Shown: positions 35,128 to 43,661 of the stretch, piece by piece
Layout of the letters: every line of letters starts with the position of its first letter
Position numbering within the stretch: the stretch's first letter is position 1
Origin: Shewanella psychrophila
GTDB taxonomy: Bacteria; Pseudomonadota; Gammaproteobacteria; Enterobacterales; Shewanellaceae
Assembly (NCBI RefSeq): GCF_002005305.1
Contig: NZ_CP014782.1
Coordinates: 6,200,001-6,264,000 of the forward strand
Length of the DNA stretch: 64,000 nt
Reading direction: 5' to 3'
Translations under genes and position numbers: made by a program
Notes under the pieces: model-generated
What the model saw: the letters and a program-made list of their open reading frames with translations, nothing else
Told to the model about the DNA's origin: nothing
Database searches by the model: none

Positions 35128-36074
35128 TGGCTTACTTGCTTCCATAGGGGACTTATCAGATAACTCTTGGCTCTTTCCACTTCGAAAAGGGTATTGGATG
35201 GCATCGAATTGGCGTTTATCAACCAATGACCTAAGCTGGTGTGATCAGTTTCATGACCTAAAGCCAGATCATTTATCATATTCAACACACCAGTTAACTC
35301 TGGTAAATCCGAGGAGATACTGGCTAAACAAGAGGAGAACGATTGCGAACTAACTCCATGTAAAATCAGCTCATTAAGATTAAAAAGCAAAGTATCCACA
35401 ACCTGCTTTCTATAGACTTTCAGTGCTTGGACGGAAGGCTCGAGTCGTGACAATTTCAACTCACACTGCTCTAGCCCGTTACAGGCTTCGCTTACATGAG
35501 CTTCTAAATAGGCTTTATTAACATCATTAACCACTAAGCCACGCCAAAACTTCACTTTAGTCTCTAATTGAGATTTTAAGATCACTAAGGCCTGATACTC
35601 ACCAAGCAAGCCTTCATCATGATTATCATTTTTCTTCAATAACCAAGACTCGAAAGATTGATGTACCAGCTTGGCTAGCATCTCGATATGCCCCAGATTA
35701 AACTTGGGCGTCAAACCTGCGTTAACCTCGGATAAGAGCTCGTGCATCTGATATTTTTGGCTGTGTCTAAAAATATCGGCACTGATTTTCAGGAATATTT
35801 TTAAATCACTCTTAGTAAGAGAGATACCAAAGACGACACAGGCGTTTATGTAGTCACTAGCCAAGATACAATCGAGAATACGCCTCTCTATGACGCGTTT
35901 TAGCAAGAGTAGCTGCTGCTCACTCACCACCCCAATCTCGACCAGATTTTTGTGGCTTACATTGACAACTGATGAGGCCAAAGACAAATTAGTCCTAGAG
36001 CCGGATGTATCACCCGTCACTAAGCTAATTTTTCGTCCTTTAAATTTTGACTTATTCATCGATTCCCATGTCAT
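35124..36074 (-). CDS. exsD: ExsD-like anti-activator
   Basis: ExsD binds the activator ExsA and blocks it until ExsC takes ExsD away. The 316-residue protein shows the ExsD opening (FKGRKISLVTGDTSGSR, residues about 11-27) and GVVSEQQLLLLKRVIERR, and lies between exsA and yscB exactly as in Pseudomonas. It is a little longer than ExsD of P. aeruginosa (276). AGGAAG precedes the ATG. An ExsA-type box and -10 lie just upstream, so it is probably the first gene of the secretion-apparatus operon and is itself under ExsA control. Confidence 0.87.
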   Translation of the reverse strand: MTWESMNKSKFKGRKISLVTGDTSGSRTNLSLASSVVNVSHKNLVEIGVVSEQQLLLLKRVIERRILDCILASDYINACVVFGISLTKSDLKIFLKISADIFRHSQKYQMHELLSEVNAGLTPKFNLGHIEMLAKLVHQSFESWLLKKNDNHDEGLLGEYQALVILKSQLETKVKFWRGLVVNDVNKAYLEAHVSEACNGLEQCELKLSRLEPSVQALKVYRKQVVDTLLFNLNELILHGVSSQSFSSCLASISSDLPELTGVLNMINDLALGHETDHTSLGHWLINANSMPSNTLFEVERAKSYLISPLWKQVSQ

Positions 36075-36115
36075 TACACTTCCTCAGATAGTATTCATGA
36101 CCAATTTTATAGTCG

Positions 36116-36140
36116 TTATCATTTTCAGGCTTACACAAAA
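36116..36140 (-). promoter_or_regulatory. Candidate ExsA box upstream of exsD
   Basis: On the minus strand GCC is followed after six bases by TGATA, the GnC and TGnnA parts of the ExsA site. Twenty-one bases further lies AATACT (plus 36090-36095) as a -10. The A-rich part of the box is missing, so this is the weakest of the six sites. Confidence 0.5.
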
Positions 36141-36152
36141 CGTCTGAAAATT

Positions 36153-37013
36153 TTAGTCTGAAGACAAACTCAGCTGTGTACGCACCTTACTCGGGGTGAT
36201 CCCGAAGCGACGGCGATAACTCTGCGTAAAATAAGACTGACTGGAAAACCCAGCTTCGATAGCAATATCGACAATGCGCGTTTCACTGCTCAACAACAGG
36301 TTATAGGCATATAACAAGCGTCGTTCGGTGATCCAGGCTCGAGGGGAAACCCCAAAGACTTCATGGAATAACTCTTTAAACGTAGTCAAGCTTGCACCAA
36401 ACTCTCTGGCATACTCACTCAACTTCCACTCTTTCAAGTAATGTTTTTCCATAAATGCATGCAGACGATCCGCAGAACGAGTCGTTTGCTGCCGTAGCAA
36501 ACGACACAAGTCACCGCCTGAACTGGAATGAACGATCAGTAACAGCAACTCCTCGAGTTTTAGCTCATACAAGATGCCTGGCAACTTAAATTCGATCACA
36601 GAAAACAGACCATCCAGAGTCTGCTTTACTAACTCATTTATCGATAACTTAGCGACAACTCTCGATTGTTGGCCAACGGCAACAAAAGATGCGAGCGTTT
36701 CAGCATGACGCTGAACGAATGATTTAAGAAAATCTGTATTAAAAAAAACAGAAATAGTCTCAACCTTTTCCGCGCTAGTCTCACAAAAATATTCAAAAAG
36801 ATATTCACCTCTGCGTATGAAACTCGCTTCACCAGCTTGAACGGTCAAGGTTTCATCTGCGGATTGAATAGTGATAGATCCCACTTGGACATACAGTAAA
36901 ACATCGTCTTGAACCGTCTTAACTTCTGAACCACCAGAAGCAATACAATCACATACAAGACTCGTATTTATTTGTAAATCACATTGAGAAACAAGTTCGA
37001 TTGGATTCCCCAT
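36153..37013 (-). CDS. exsA: AraC-family activator ExsA
   Basis: ExsA is the master activator of this type of secretion system. The 286-residue protein has an N-terminal cupin-like domain that would bind ExsD, and a C-terminal pair of AraC helix-turn-helix motifs (LSEYAREFGASLTTFKELFH and IVDIAIEAGFSSQSYFTQSY, followed by RRRFGITPSKVR). GGGG lies close before the ATG. The gene is preceded by about 1 kb of AT-rich non-coding DNA. The 78-bp gap to exsD holds an ExsA box, so exsA and exsD may be separate units. Confidence 0.95.
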   Translation of the reverse strand: MGNPIELVSQCDLQINTSLVCDCIASGGSEVKTVQDDVLLYVQVGSITIQSADETLTVQAGEASFIRRGEYLFEYFCETSAEKVETISVFFNTDFLKSFVQRHAETLASFVAVGQQSRVVAKLSINELVKQTLDGLFSVIEFKLPGILYELKLEELLLLIVHSSSGGDLCRLLRQQTTRSADRLHAFMEKHYLKEWKLSEYAREFGASLTTFKELFHEVFGVSPRAWITERRLLYAYNLLLSSETRIVDIAIEAGFSSQSYFTQSYRRRFGITPSKVRTQLSLSSD

Positions 37014-38020
37014 AACCCCTTCTTACAGCTTCTGTATTTTATTTCGCCATGCATAACATGGTCGAAGAATAAGTTTACTCAATCAATGTCGAGTGTATTT
37101 TTAGGCATTTAGTCTTGTTGTTTTTATAGTTATCGCAGGTTGATATTTAACCAACCCAAATACGAAGCGAAGCATTCTAGTCTTATATTTAATAAAAAAA
37201 AAGACAATATTTCACATACCAAGCTCAATCCAAATTAAGATTTAACTTAATCCTTTTAAAAATAAAGCATTAGACACAAGTAAAAAAACACCCAACATAA
37301 AACTTTACCACCTAACCACCAAGAGCAACAAACATGACTAAACACATCCACAATAATTAACACCCACATAAGAAAGAGCTAATAACAAATAAATTTCACC
37401 TTATTAAATAAAAATAAAGCTCACTTATTAACCAGTGGGTCAATTTAAGTTTTAGATACTTGTTAAAAAGTAAGCAAATTGGAACAACAGCATAAATCAC
37501 TCAATAGGCTTAAAGCCCCAAACCTTGATTGGCACCACTTAAAGAACAAACAATCATCAACAAATGTTAAAAACCACATAAATCTATAAAAAGCGGCTAG
37601 TTATAGTAAATCTAAAGCCAAAGATTACCGCCAAAACAAAAACAATAGAGTAAAAAATCAAGGTGAAACATATATAGAGAGAATTAATAGTCAAGATAAA
37701 TGAATAGAAAATCGATAATAAAAAGCAAGGTGAAAAATATATACAAACACGGCAAGCACAAATTGATACATTTATATAGGAAGGGAAGTTTGGTGAGAGC
37801 CAAAAACCAAAGCCAAGACTAATTGAGGTTATTATTTGAGACAAATTAATATGTACGAAGGTACTAGATAATACGATTTCTAGCTGCTTCAGAGTGTTTA
37901 TGGCTTAAAAAAAAAGATTTCAAACGAAAATAACAGCCAGATAAAGTATTAAAGAAATCATGAGGAAAGTTAATTAAGAGGGGAAGTATCGATAATAAAC
38001 CTCAATAGTTCAAAGGTTAT
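37014..38020. other. AT-rich non-coding kilobase between exsB and exsA
   Basis: About 1 kb has no supported gene. It is strongly A/T-rich on the plus strand with many A runs (for example 37194-37202, 37909-37916). The longest frame, 37584-37844 on the minus strand, is hydrophobic but has no ribosome site and unlikely composition. The stretch should contain the exsA promoter. CCATGCATAACATGG near 37048 is an imperfect palindrome close to the exsA start. AT-rich DNA of this kind is a usual H-NS target (inference). Confidence 0.6.
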
Positions 38021-38467
38021 TCAATGGGATGATTTCAAGATTAAATCTAATTCGCTAACACCTAAGTGATACAGATACTCTGAACTGCCAATCCCCTTCA
38101 GTCTGCCATTAACCTCTAACTTAGCCTCAATCAACATAGGCCCCTGACCGGATTGAATCGGTGCAACGGCAAAAAAATAACGAACTGGCAGATGACTATT
38201 CTGGTAAACCTGTTTGGCGACAACCAATTGTTGACCTTCATATTCCATATATAAGGTGACGGTCAACTTAGAAGCATGAGCCGGGACATAGTTTGCGGCA
38301 GAAACCCAACCTGTCACATTGGCCCCTTGTTCCGAGTTCGTTTCAACTCGATTAGTCGTAGCGATAGGCTGTAGCACTCGAGTTACACTGACATCGACAC
38401 AGGCACTTAGCAAACTAGCCCCCATTAACACCATAGATAATTGTTTAAACTTCACTATTCCCCTCAT
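38021..38467 (-). CDS. exsB: ExsB/YscW-like pilotin lipoprotein
   Basis: The lipoprotein signal ends in the lipobox LLSAC. The mature part (about 115 residues) has the beta-rich YscW/ExsB pattern: VTGWVSAANYVPAHASKLTVTLYMEY (strand pairs over about residues 40-70) and GPMLIEAKLEVNGRLKG. YscW/ExsB proteins bring the secretin to the outer membrane and stabilise it. Start is uncertain: ATG at 38467, or GTG at 38458, which has AGGGG five bases upstream. It stands alone on the minus strand, separated from exsA by a kilobase. Confidence 0.82.
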   Translation of the reverse strand: MRGIVKFKQLSMVLMGASLLSACVDVSVTRVLQPIATTNRVETNSEQGANVTGWVSAANYVPAHASKLTVTLYMEYEGQQLVVAKQVYQNSHLPVRYFFAVAPIQSGQGPMLIEAKLEVNGRLKGIGSSEYLYHLGVSELDLILKSSH

Positions 38468-38530
38468 CTCTTCTCGCAAGCTTTTATGCCAATTACTGTC
38501 CAAAAGAATAGCACGAAGCATTCAAGCCGA

Positions 38531-38562
38531 TAGCTGGTGAGAGATATGGCGACCACCAGCTA
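38531..38562. repeat. Hairpin in the exsB-exsC divergent spacer
   Basis: TAGCTGGTG at 38531-38539 pairs perfectly with CACCAGCTA at 38554-38562 across 14 bases. There is no T run in either transcription direction at the right side, so it is more likely an operator or RNA structure than a terminator. Confidence 0.55.
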
Positions 38563-38659
38563 AAAAATCACAGCGAATTACAACAATTATTCGACCTACA
38601 TATTGATAAAATGGCGCAATTATTGTTCAGCACTCCCCTTGCTTTAACAGGACTTAACT

Positions 38660-39118
38660 ATGGATGTATCGCTAAAAATTAATTCCATTTTACAAAATTT
38701 TGGTGACAGCATAGGTCTTACAGATCTGGCTTTAAAAGATAATTCAGTCAGCCTTTCATTCGATGACAAGCTTGTTGTTCGCATCATCTATCAAGCTGAA
38801 AATGAGTTACTGATCTTCGAAGCCCAAATCACCGAATGCGCCAACCTGGATGATGCCATTTTACGCTCTTTGCTTGCATTCAATTATCACTGGAGTGAGC
38901 ACAGGCTCGTATTCGGACTCAATTTGGAAGAGCAGCAGCTTTGCCTCTACCAACATATCGATGTCGAGACTCTCGACCTCGCTCAATTTGAAACGATATT
39001 GGCCGAACAAGTAGCACAAGCAGAGAGGTGGGCAGAACTCTTGAATATCGAAGATTTAGAGCCTGAAGCTGAACTCGAACGCCATCATTTGACTAATATC
39101 AGTGGGATCAAGGTATAG
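38660..39118 (+). CDS. exsC: ExsC-like chaperone and anti-anti-activator
   Basis: ExsC binds ExsE before secretion begins and, once ExsE is exported, binds ExsD and frees ExsA. The 152-residue acidic protein has the class-I chaperone fold pattern (NSILQNFGDSIGLTDLALKD, LLIFEAQITECANLDDAILR, SLLAFNYHWSEHRLVFGL). AGGA precedes the ATG. It is followed six bases later by the putative exsE, as in Pseudomonas, but the pair points opposite to exsB, exsA and exsD. I see no clear ExsA box in front of it. Confidence 0.85.
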   Translation: MDVSLKINSILQNFGDSIGLTDLALKDNSVSLSFDDKLVVRIIYQAENELLIFEAQITECANLDDAILRSLLAFNYHWSEHRLVFGLNLEEQQLCLYQHIDVETLDLAQFETILAEQVAQAERWAELLNIEDLEPEAELERHHLTNISGIKV

Positions 39119-39123
39119 ATATT

Positions 39124-39408
39124 ATGGCTAATAATATCGGTGACAAACAAGGTGTGATCTACCAGACACCACAGACTCAAACTGAAGCAGCTAAGGCCCC
39201 TTCTGTATTGTTTAAGGATAAGAATGTCGGCTTAGTCTCTCAAGCTAGCCCCTTAGTCTCGAAACAACTATCAGCTCAAAGGCTACGCCACTTGCTTATC
39301 GACAGATTCCCCCAAGTACCTCAACAGAAAATTGATGAGTTATTCACAAATACGACCGATGAAATATCAACAAAATCGTTGAAAGATAGGCAGATAAAAC
39401 AAGTCTAA
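39124..39408 (+). CDS. exsE: ExsE-like secreted regulator
   Basis: ExsE is a small secreted protein that holds ExsC until the secretion channel opens. This 94-residue protein lies directly after exsC, has no signal peptide, and is short and polar with one helical segment (RLRHLLIDRFPQVPQQKIDEL, residues about 57-77). Identification rests mainly on position and size. A bidirectional terminator stands 50 bp downstream, facing yopD. Confidence 0.75.
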   Translation: MANNIGDKQGVIYQTPQTQTEAAKAPSVLFKDKNVGLVSQASPLVSKQLSAQRLRHLLIDRFPQVPQQKIDELFTNTTDEISTKSLKDRQIKQV

Positions 39409-39458
39409 TAGCGATTGATATAGAAATTGAAAATGAGTGAGATATTTAGAAGTGAATA

Positions 39459-39488
39459 AAAAAGTGGTGAATCAATTCACCACTTTTT
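39459..39488. terminator. Bidirectional terminator between exsE and yopD
   Basis: A perfect 14-bp stem, AAAAAGTGGTGAAT with its complement, encloses only a two-base centre (effectively a TCAA loop). A and T runs at the ends serve both convergent units, exsCE on the plus strand and the translocator operon on the minus strand. Confidence 0.88.
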
Positions 39489-39504
39489 AGTATTAGCGAA
39501 ATGC

Positions 39505-40515
39505 TTAGGCTGGAGTTGATGCCGCTTTCCAAGCCTGATTATAACTATCACCGATAGCACGCAAGATATCACGTACCTCTTTTAAGAAGTTATCATCGTA
39601 GCCGATACGGTCATCCGCCTTCTGCTTCTCTGCCTGACTTAAGGTACCTTCCGCCTCTTCCTCTTTTTGGGAGGCCTGAGCTTCAGTTTGATAAACACTA
39701 CCGATATTATTCGATACTTGTCCAACACCTTGTAAAACAGCATTACGGGCTTGGCCACGAGAATCTCGAGCCTTGAGCAAGGTATCTATTTCAAAGTTTT
39801 GTTGACCCAGCTTCTTTATCTCAGACTTGGTTCCACGCAAAGCCCCGGCCACATTCTTGCCGTCATCTTGCAAGCCTTTCAGGGTATCTTTAAAATTCTG
39901 CTGTTGTGCAAGTTGATTGTTAACCTTACCGCTCTCCCCTAGCTGATTAATGCTCTTCTTGGCCGATAATGCACCCATAACGGCGCTGGTGACCGCAAGA
40001 ACACCACTGACTACAGCCATGGCAATCAGAGCTCCCTTAGCACTTCTTAACTCACTCGCTTGAGCCTTTATCGAAGCAACTGATGCCGTTGTGGCTATAT
40101 CCCGCTGAGCAATATTTAGCTCCCGATTATCCTTAGCCAGTTGAAACAATAAGATCATCAGCTCGAAAATATCCGATAATGCCCCCTTGCTGCTTGGCTC
40201 ACTCTTGCCACCAACACCCACAGAGCTCAGAAACTCACCTAACGCCTTCTGTACCAGCTCGACCGCACTACCTATATTGGCCTTAAACTCTTTAGAATTA
40301 ACCGACTCCAACAGCTGTGTTAGCTTGGCAGTCTGAAGCGGATCTAAAGCTGATAGGGGCGCTTCGAGTACGACTCGGTTACCTTGCTTAATACTGAGTA
40401 ACTCAGAGCCTTCTGCCGCTGCTTGGGTCGTCTTATTGGAATTAACCTGATTGATCGAAGTGACATCACCCACAGAAGTCAGGGTTGTCGCACCATTTTG
40501 TATTACTAAACTCAT
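39505..40515 (-). CDS. yopD: Minor translocator SctB (YopD/PopD-like)
   Basis: YopD-type proteins insert with YopB into the host membrane to form the translocation pore. The 336-residue protein has a single main hydrophobic segment (KGALIAMAVVSGVLAVTSAVMG, about residues 162-183), flanking helical regions, and a C-terminal amphipathic helix. No signal peptide is present. GGAGT lies before the ATG. It is the last gene of the sctW-to-yopD block, ten bases after yopB, and its cytosolic chaperone would be LcrH. Confidence 0.9.
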   Translation of the reverse strand: MSLVIQNGATTLTSVGDVTSINQVNSNKTTQAAAEGSELLSIKQGNRVVLEAPLSALDPLQTAKLTQLLESVNSKEFKANIGSAVELVQKALGEFLSSVGVGGKSEPSSKGALSDIFELMILLFQLAKDNRELNIAQRDIATTASVASIKAQASELRSAKGALIAMAVVSGVLAVTSAVMGALSAKKSINQLGESGKVNNQLAQQQNFKDTLKGLQDDGKNVAGALRGTKSEIKKLGQQNFEIDTLLKARDSRGQARNAVLQGVGQVSNNIGSVYQTEAQASQKEEEAEGTLSQAEKQKADDRIGYDDNFLKEVRDILRAIGDSYNQAWKAASTPA

Positions 40516-40524
40516 AACTTACTC

Positions 40525-41802
40525 CTATACCGCCGCAGGACGGCTTAAGATCTCTTTCATAGAGTCACCATTAGCATTAATCATCTGCATGATCATCTGC
40601 ATGACTTCCTGAAACTCCTGACTCATACGACTGATCTCCTCTTTGAGACGATCTATAACCGCTCGCATGGCCAATACCTCGGCCCTACTATCTTCAGTCT
40701 CGGCCTGTTTACCTACGGCATTAGCCTGAAAAGCAGTATTAACCGTACTCGCCGTACCTTGAGCAACGTTGGCACCGGTTTCGGTAATCGTAGATATGGT
40801 TCTGACCTTAGTGGCAGCGGTACCAAATTTATTAATTGCGGTGCCTAACTTGGCAAGGTCATCTAACTTATCGGCGACCTTTGTCAGTCCGGATGCTATT
40901 TTGGTACTCACTTTTCCGGCAAGCTGAGCGGCTTTACCTACGGCTGCGCCGCCAAACGAAGCCACGGTACTCACCACAGCCGAAATAATTTCTAGTGCCA
41001 TCATCACTTTCTGAAATGCTTCGACATTAATGCCGGCATCTTTAAGCGCACTCTGTACTGCAGGTTCTTGTAATACCTGTGAGACGATACCAAATACGCC
41101 TCCGGCAATCATGGCTGCACCTGCTACAGCGCCTACACCCGTTGCTATCATTACTGCGCCAATAATAATCGACAAAGCAGCACTAATATAACCAAAAATC
41201 TTGCCAAAAAGACCTGATTTTTTAGCCTCTTGAGCCGCTTCTTCAGATTCTTTTATCTTGGTTTGGTTATCTTTCATCTGAGCTTCGTTCTCAGATCTAA
41301 CACGTTTTATCTCTTCGGATTTTAACTTATTCTGCGCCCTTTCAAGCTCAGTGGTCGTCTTGGCTAACTCAATTTCAAAGTCTTCCACCGAAGATGCAGA
41401 CAGAGCAATAAACGCACTGCCGATACCGTATTCGGCACCTTTAGCTAGCTCTTTAGGTAGACCCGCACCATTTTGAAATGAAGAGGTTAAAAACTTAGCA
41501 AACATATCACCGGTTTTATCCAATAAATCCTTAACGGCCTGCTGATTGCTATTCATCAACGAGCTGAGTTCATTGAAGGTTTTATCGGCGCTAGTAAGGG
41601 AACTGGTATTCATAAGCGGGTTAGGTTTATCCAGCATGACCCCCTGCTTATTGATGCCAACAGAAACTTGTTGCTCGGTATTTCTACTTACCGTAACTCC
41701 TTGTTCCTGCTGTTTCCCCAACTTAGCATTGGTGATCCCTTGATCCGTATCCAAGAGCGCTGCACTCTGAGCTAACGGATTAGTTAACGTGATCTGATTC
41801 AT
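40525..41802 (-). CDS. yopB: Major translocator SctE (YopB/PopB-like)
   Basis: This 425-residue protein has the two hydrophobic segments of YopB-type pore proteins: one around residues 200-245 (ISAALSIIIGAVMIATGVG and GAAMIAGGVFGIVSQ) and one around 265-285 (VMMALEIISAVVSTVASFGG). Coiled-coil-prone stretches precede the first (EEIKRVRSENEAQMKDNQTK). It forms the host-membrane pore with the YopD-like partner. GGAG lies before the ATG, which overlaps the lcrH stop codon. Confidence 0.92.
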   Translation of the reverse strand: MNQITLTNPLAQSAALLDTDQGITNAKLGKQQEQGVTVSRNTEQQVSVGINKQGVMLDKPNPLMNTSSLTSADKTFNELSSLMNSNQQAVKDLLDKTGDMFAKFLTSSFQNGAGLPKELAKGAEYGIGSAFIALSASSVEDFEIELAKTTTELERAQNKLKSEEIKRVRSENEAQMKDNQTKIKESEEAAQEAKKSGLFGKIFGYISAALSIIIGAVMIATGVGAVAGAAMIAGGVFGIVSQVLQEPAVQSALKDAGINVEAFQKVMMALEIISAVVSTVASFGGAAVGKAAQLAGKVSTKIASGLTKVADKLDDLAKLGTAINKFGTAATKVRTISTITETGANVAQGTASTVNTAFQANAVGKQAETEDSRAEVLAMRAVIDRLKEEISRMSQEFQEVMQMIMQMINANGDSMKEILSRPAAV

Positions 41803-42293
41803 TATGTAACTCCTTGTTTAGTTATCTCCTCCAGCATTGCACTGGCTCGCTGCGCCAGCTCGGAGTAAGCTGGCTGTTTCTTTGCTAAATGACTGGCGGT
41901 ATAAAACCCACTCTCGGCCGCTTCCATATTGCCCAGAGCTAAGTGACATTCTCCGGCATGGAAAGGGGCCCTAGGTTCATTAACATCAATCAAGGTGGCA
42001 AAACTGTAGGCGTCGACGGCTAACTCATACTGCTTCATCTCTTGACGGCAGGCTCCCAGCCCCATGAAGAATCGCACCTGATAATGATCTAAAGTACATA
42101 AGAGCTGAAATATCTTATGGGACTCATCATATTTAGCCGACTCGTAATAATTAAAGGCGACGGCATACATCTGCTCTATGGCATCATCGGGAATATTACG
42201 TAACATCCCCATGGTACCGCCATCTTCCAGAAATGAGAGCAGCTCATCTTCGTAATTGCTATCTTGTGTTTGTGTTTGTGTTTGTTCAGCCAT
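41802..42293 (-). CDS. lcrH: Translocator chaperone LcrH/SycD (TPR)
   Basis: LcrH holds both translocators in the cytosol. The 163-residue protein shows three tetratricopeptide repeats (AFNYYESAKYDESHKIFQLL, FMGLGACRQEMKQYELAVDA, FHAGECHLALGNMEAAESGF), at the length of SycD/PcrH (about 165). GGATCC lies before the ATG. Order lcrG-lcrV-lcrH-yopB-yopD is identical to Yersinia and Pseudomonas. Confidence 0.95.
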   Translation of the reverse strand: MAEQTQTQTQDSNYEDELLSFLEDGGTMGMLRNIPDDAIEQMYAVAFNYYESAKYDESHKIFQLLCTLDHYQVRFFMGLGACRQEMKQYELAVDAYSFATLIDVNEPRAPFHAGECHLALGNMEAAESGFYTASHLAKKQPAYSELAQRASAMLEEITKQGVT

Positions 42294-42301
42294 AACGGAT
42301 C

Positions 42302-43255
42302 CTATATTTGACGCAATATGTCCTGCATCACACTGTGATATTTCTGCACGAAACGATTTATCGCCTCGACGGTGCTGTTGTAGGTAGATGATATTTGATT
42401 CAGTTCTGTGGTCTTAAGGCTGACATCATCGTTGATAAGCTTAGATTTATCTGAGATAGACGTACCTAAGTTAGGCAGTTGCTCCTTTAAATCATCGCCT
42501 GAATATTTATCCTTAGCAGTGATGCCTATCGCCGTTAAAAAATCTTTACTCGATATAGAACCTGAAGTGTTTTTCGTAATACTTTTTAGCTTTTCATAGA
42601 CGTCGGATGCCTTGTAATCGGCATCATTATCGAAGCCAAAATCACTATAAGTGAGCGCATCGGTTGGTTTGTATTCCGAGCCATTAGCCAGAGCTGCGTG
42701 TAACTTACTCTGGATGGTTCCATAGATTTTTAACTCATTGGACAAGCCTTTTAGCTCTTCCTGAGCGGCGTCACGTTTAGCTTGGTTGGCAAACAATCTA
42801 TCTTGGTATGTCACTAAAATAGGACTATCTAATCGCTCAGAAAATACCGATAGCAGGGCAAGATGTTTCATATCTGAAGCATTAATCTTCTGGCCAGCAG
42901 GCACTGCACCTATGGTTTTTTGAAACAGGGATTCTAGATCTTGATTCAGCCTAGTAAATAATGGACCATCTGTTTTCAACAAGACTTGAGGATCTTGACC
43001 AGTTGAAGCTAACTGATTGACGACTAAGCTCCAGAAACGTTGAAAATCACTCAATTTCTGCTCAGGGGTGAGATCTGCGCCCGTCTTGGGCTCAAAAATA
43101 TCATTGTCAGCGTCTAACCAGGTGCTGGAAGCTTTCAACTTATCCTCTATCACTTTAGCAAAAGCTATCAGATCAGCTAAGTTTTGGCCTTGTGACGCCT
43201 GCATCACCTGAGAAACGATGTCAGCCGGAGTTGTAGCTATAGGACTTATTGCCAT
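42302..43255 (-). CDS. lcrV: Needle-tip protein LcrV/PcrV-like
   Basis: LcrV-type proteins cap the needle and guide insertion of the pore. The 317-residue protein has two long helices at the ends that form the central coiled coil (SKLINDDVSLKTTELNQISS and YNSTVEAINRFVQKYHSVMQ near the C terminus) around a globular middle. No signal peptide is present. GGAATG precedes the ATG. It lies between lcrG and lcrH. The middle, receptor-side part differs most from the proteins I know. Confidence 0.9.
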   Translation of the reverse strand: MAISPIATTPADIVSQVMQASQGQNLADLIAFAKVIEDKLKASSTWLDADNDIFEPKTGADLTPEQKLSDFQRFWSLVVNQLASTGQDPQVLLKTDGPLFTRLNQDLESLFQKTIGAVPAGQKINASDMKHLALLSVFSERLDSPILVTYQDRLFANQAKRDAAQEELKGLSNELKIYGTIQSKLHAALANGSEYKPTDALTYSDFGFDNDADYKASDVYEKLKSITKNTSGSISSKDFLTAIGITAKDKYSGDDLKEQLPNLGTSISDKSKLINDDVSLKTTELNQISSTYNSTVEAINRFVQKYHSVMQDILRQI

Positions 43256-43270
43256 ACTTTCATTCCTTAG

Positions 43271-43576
43271 TTAAATCATCATGCCACGCATCATGGTCGG
43301 TCTACGTTTCTTGCTATCCTTGACGCCCAGAGTGGGATTGGCTGCCAATGCAGCTCGTCGCTGACGATGCACTTCATGGAGTAATTCTTTCTCCGCCTGT
43401 TGCGTCAGCTTAGGATCCGTGGTCTGGTTATCAAAAATGGCACTGGCAGCTAGATGACTCACTCCTAAACCTGCAAGCATCTCGCTTACCAATTCAGTTC
43501 TTTGATCCGCATTATCTATCGCCTTCTGTGCCTCGGCGATTGTAGCCACTAGTAGGTTATTTTCAGGTTCTGCCAT
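43271..43576 (-). CDS. lcrG: LcrG/PcrG-like tip chaperone and secretion regulator
   Basis: LcrG binds LcrV and controls secretion from the cytosol. The 101-residue protein fits LcrG in size, being helical at the N terminus (NNLLVATIAEAQKAIDNADQ) and ending in a basic KKRRPTMMRGMMI tail. GGAG lies six bases before the ATG. An 86-bp gap separates it from lcrR; no ExsA box was found there. Confidence 0.87.
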   Translation of the reverse strand: MAEPENNLLVATIAEAQKAIDNADQRTELVSEMLAGLGVSHLAASAIFDNQTTDPKLTQQAEKELLHEVHRQRRAALAANPTLGVKDSKKRRPTMMRGMMI

Positions 43577-43661
43577 ATGCTCTCCATAGTAAAATGTGAA
43601 TCTTTTTAAGGCTGTAACTCAGAGGCGTAAAATTATCACTTTGTGAAAACCAACAGCCAGA

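Noticed and set aside
35128..35226. Longer yscB starting at a TTG inside exsD
   Set aside because: The ATGA overlap at 35127 gives the expected chaperone start and length; the extra residues are read from exsD in another frame.
37584..37844. 86-codon hydrophobic frame in the AT-rich region before exsA
   Set aside because: It has no ribosome site, an A/T-driven composition of Ile, Phe, Tyr and Ser, and no family resemblance; long frames of this kind arise by chance in such DNA.
38531..38567. Hairpin between exsB and exsC as a terminator
   Set aside because: It lies between divergent genes and is followed by A residues on the plus strand, so it would not end either transcript.
38522..38659. 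ExsA box in the exsB-exsC spacer
   Set aside because: CGACC and TTGATA are present but eight rather than six bases apart, and no -10 lies 21 bases downstream.
43577..43661. ExsA box in front of lcrG, as in Pseudomonas pcrG
   Set aside because: TATCA and TGCCA occur on the right strand, but neither has GnC at the required distance; the genes probably read through from sctW.
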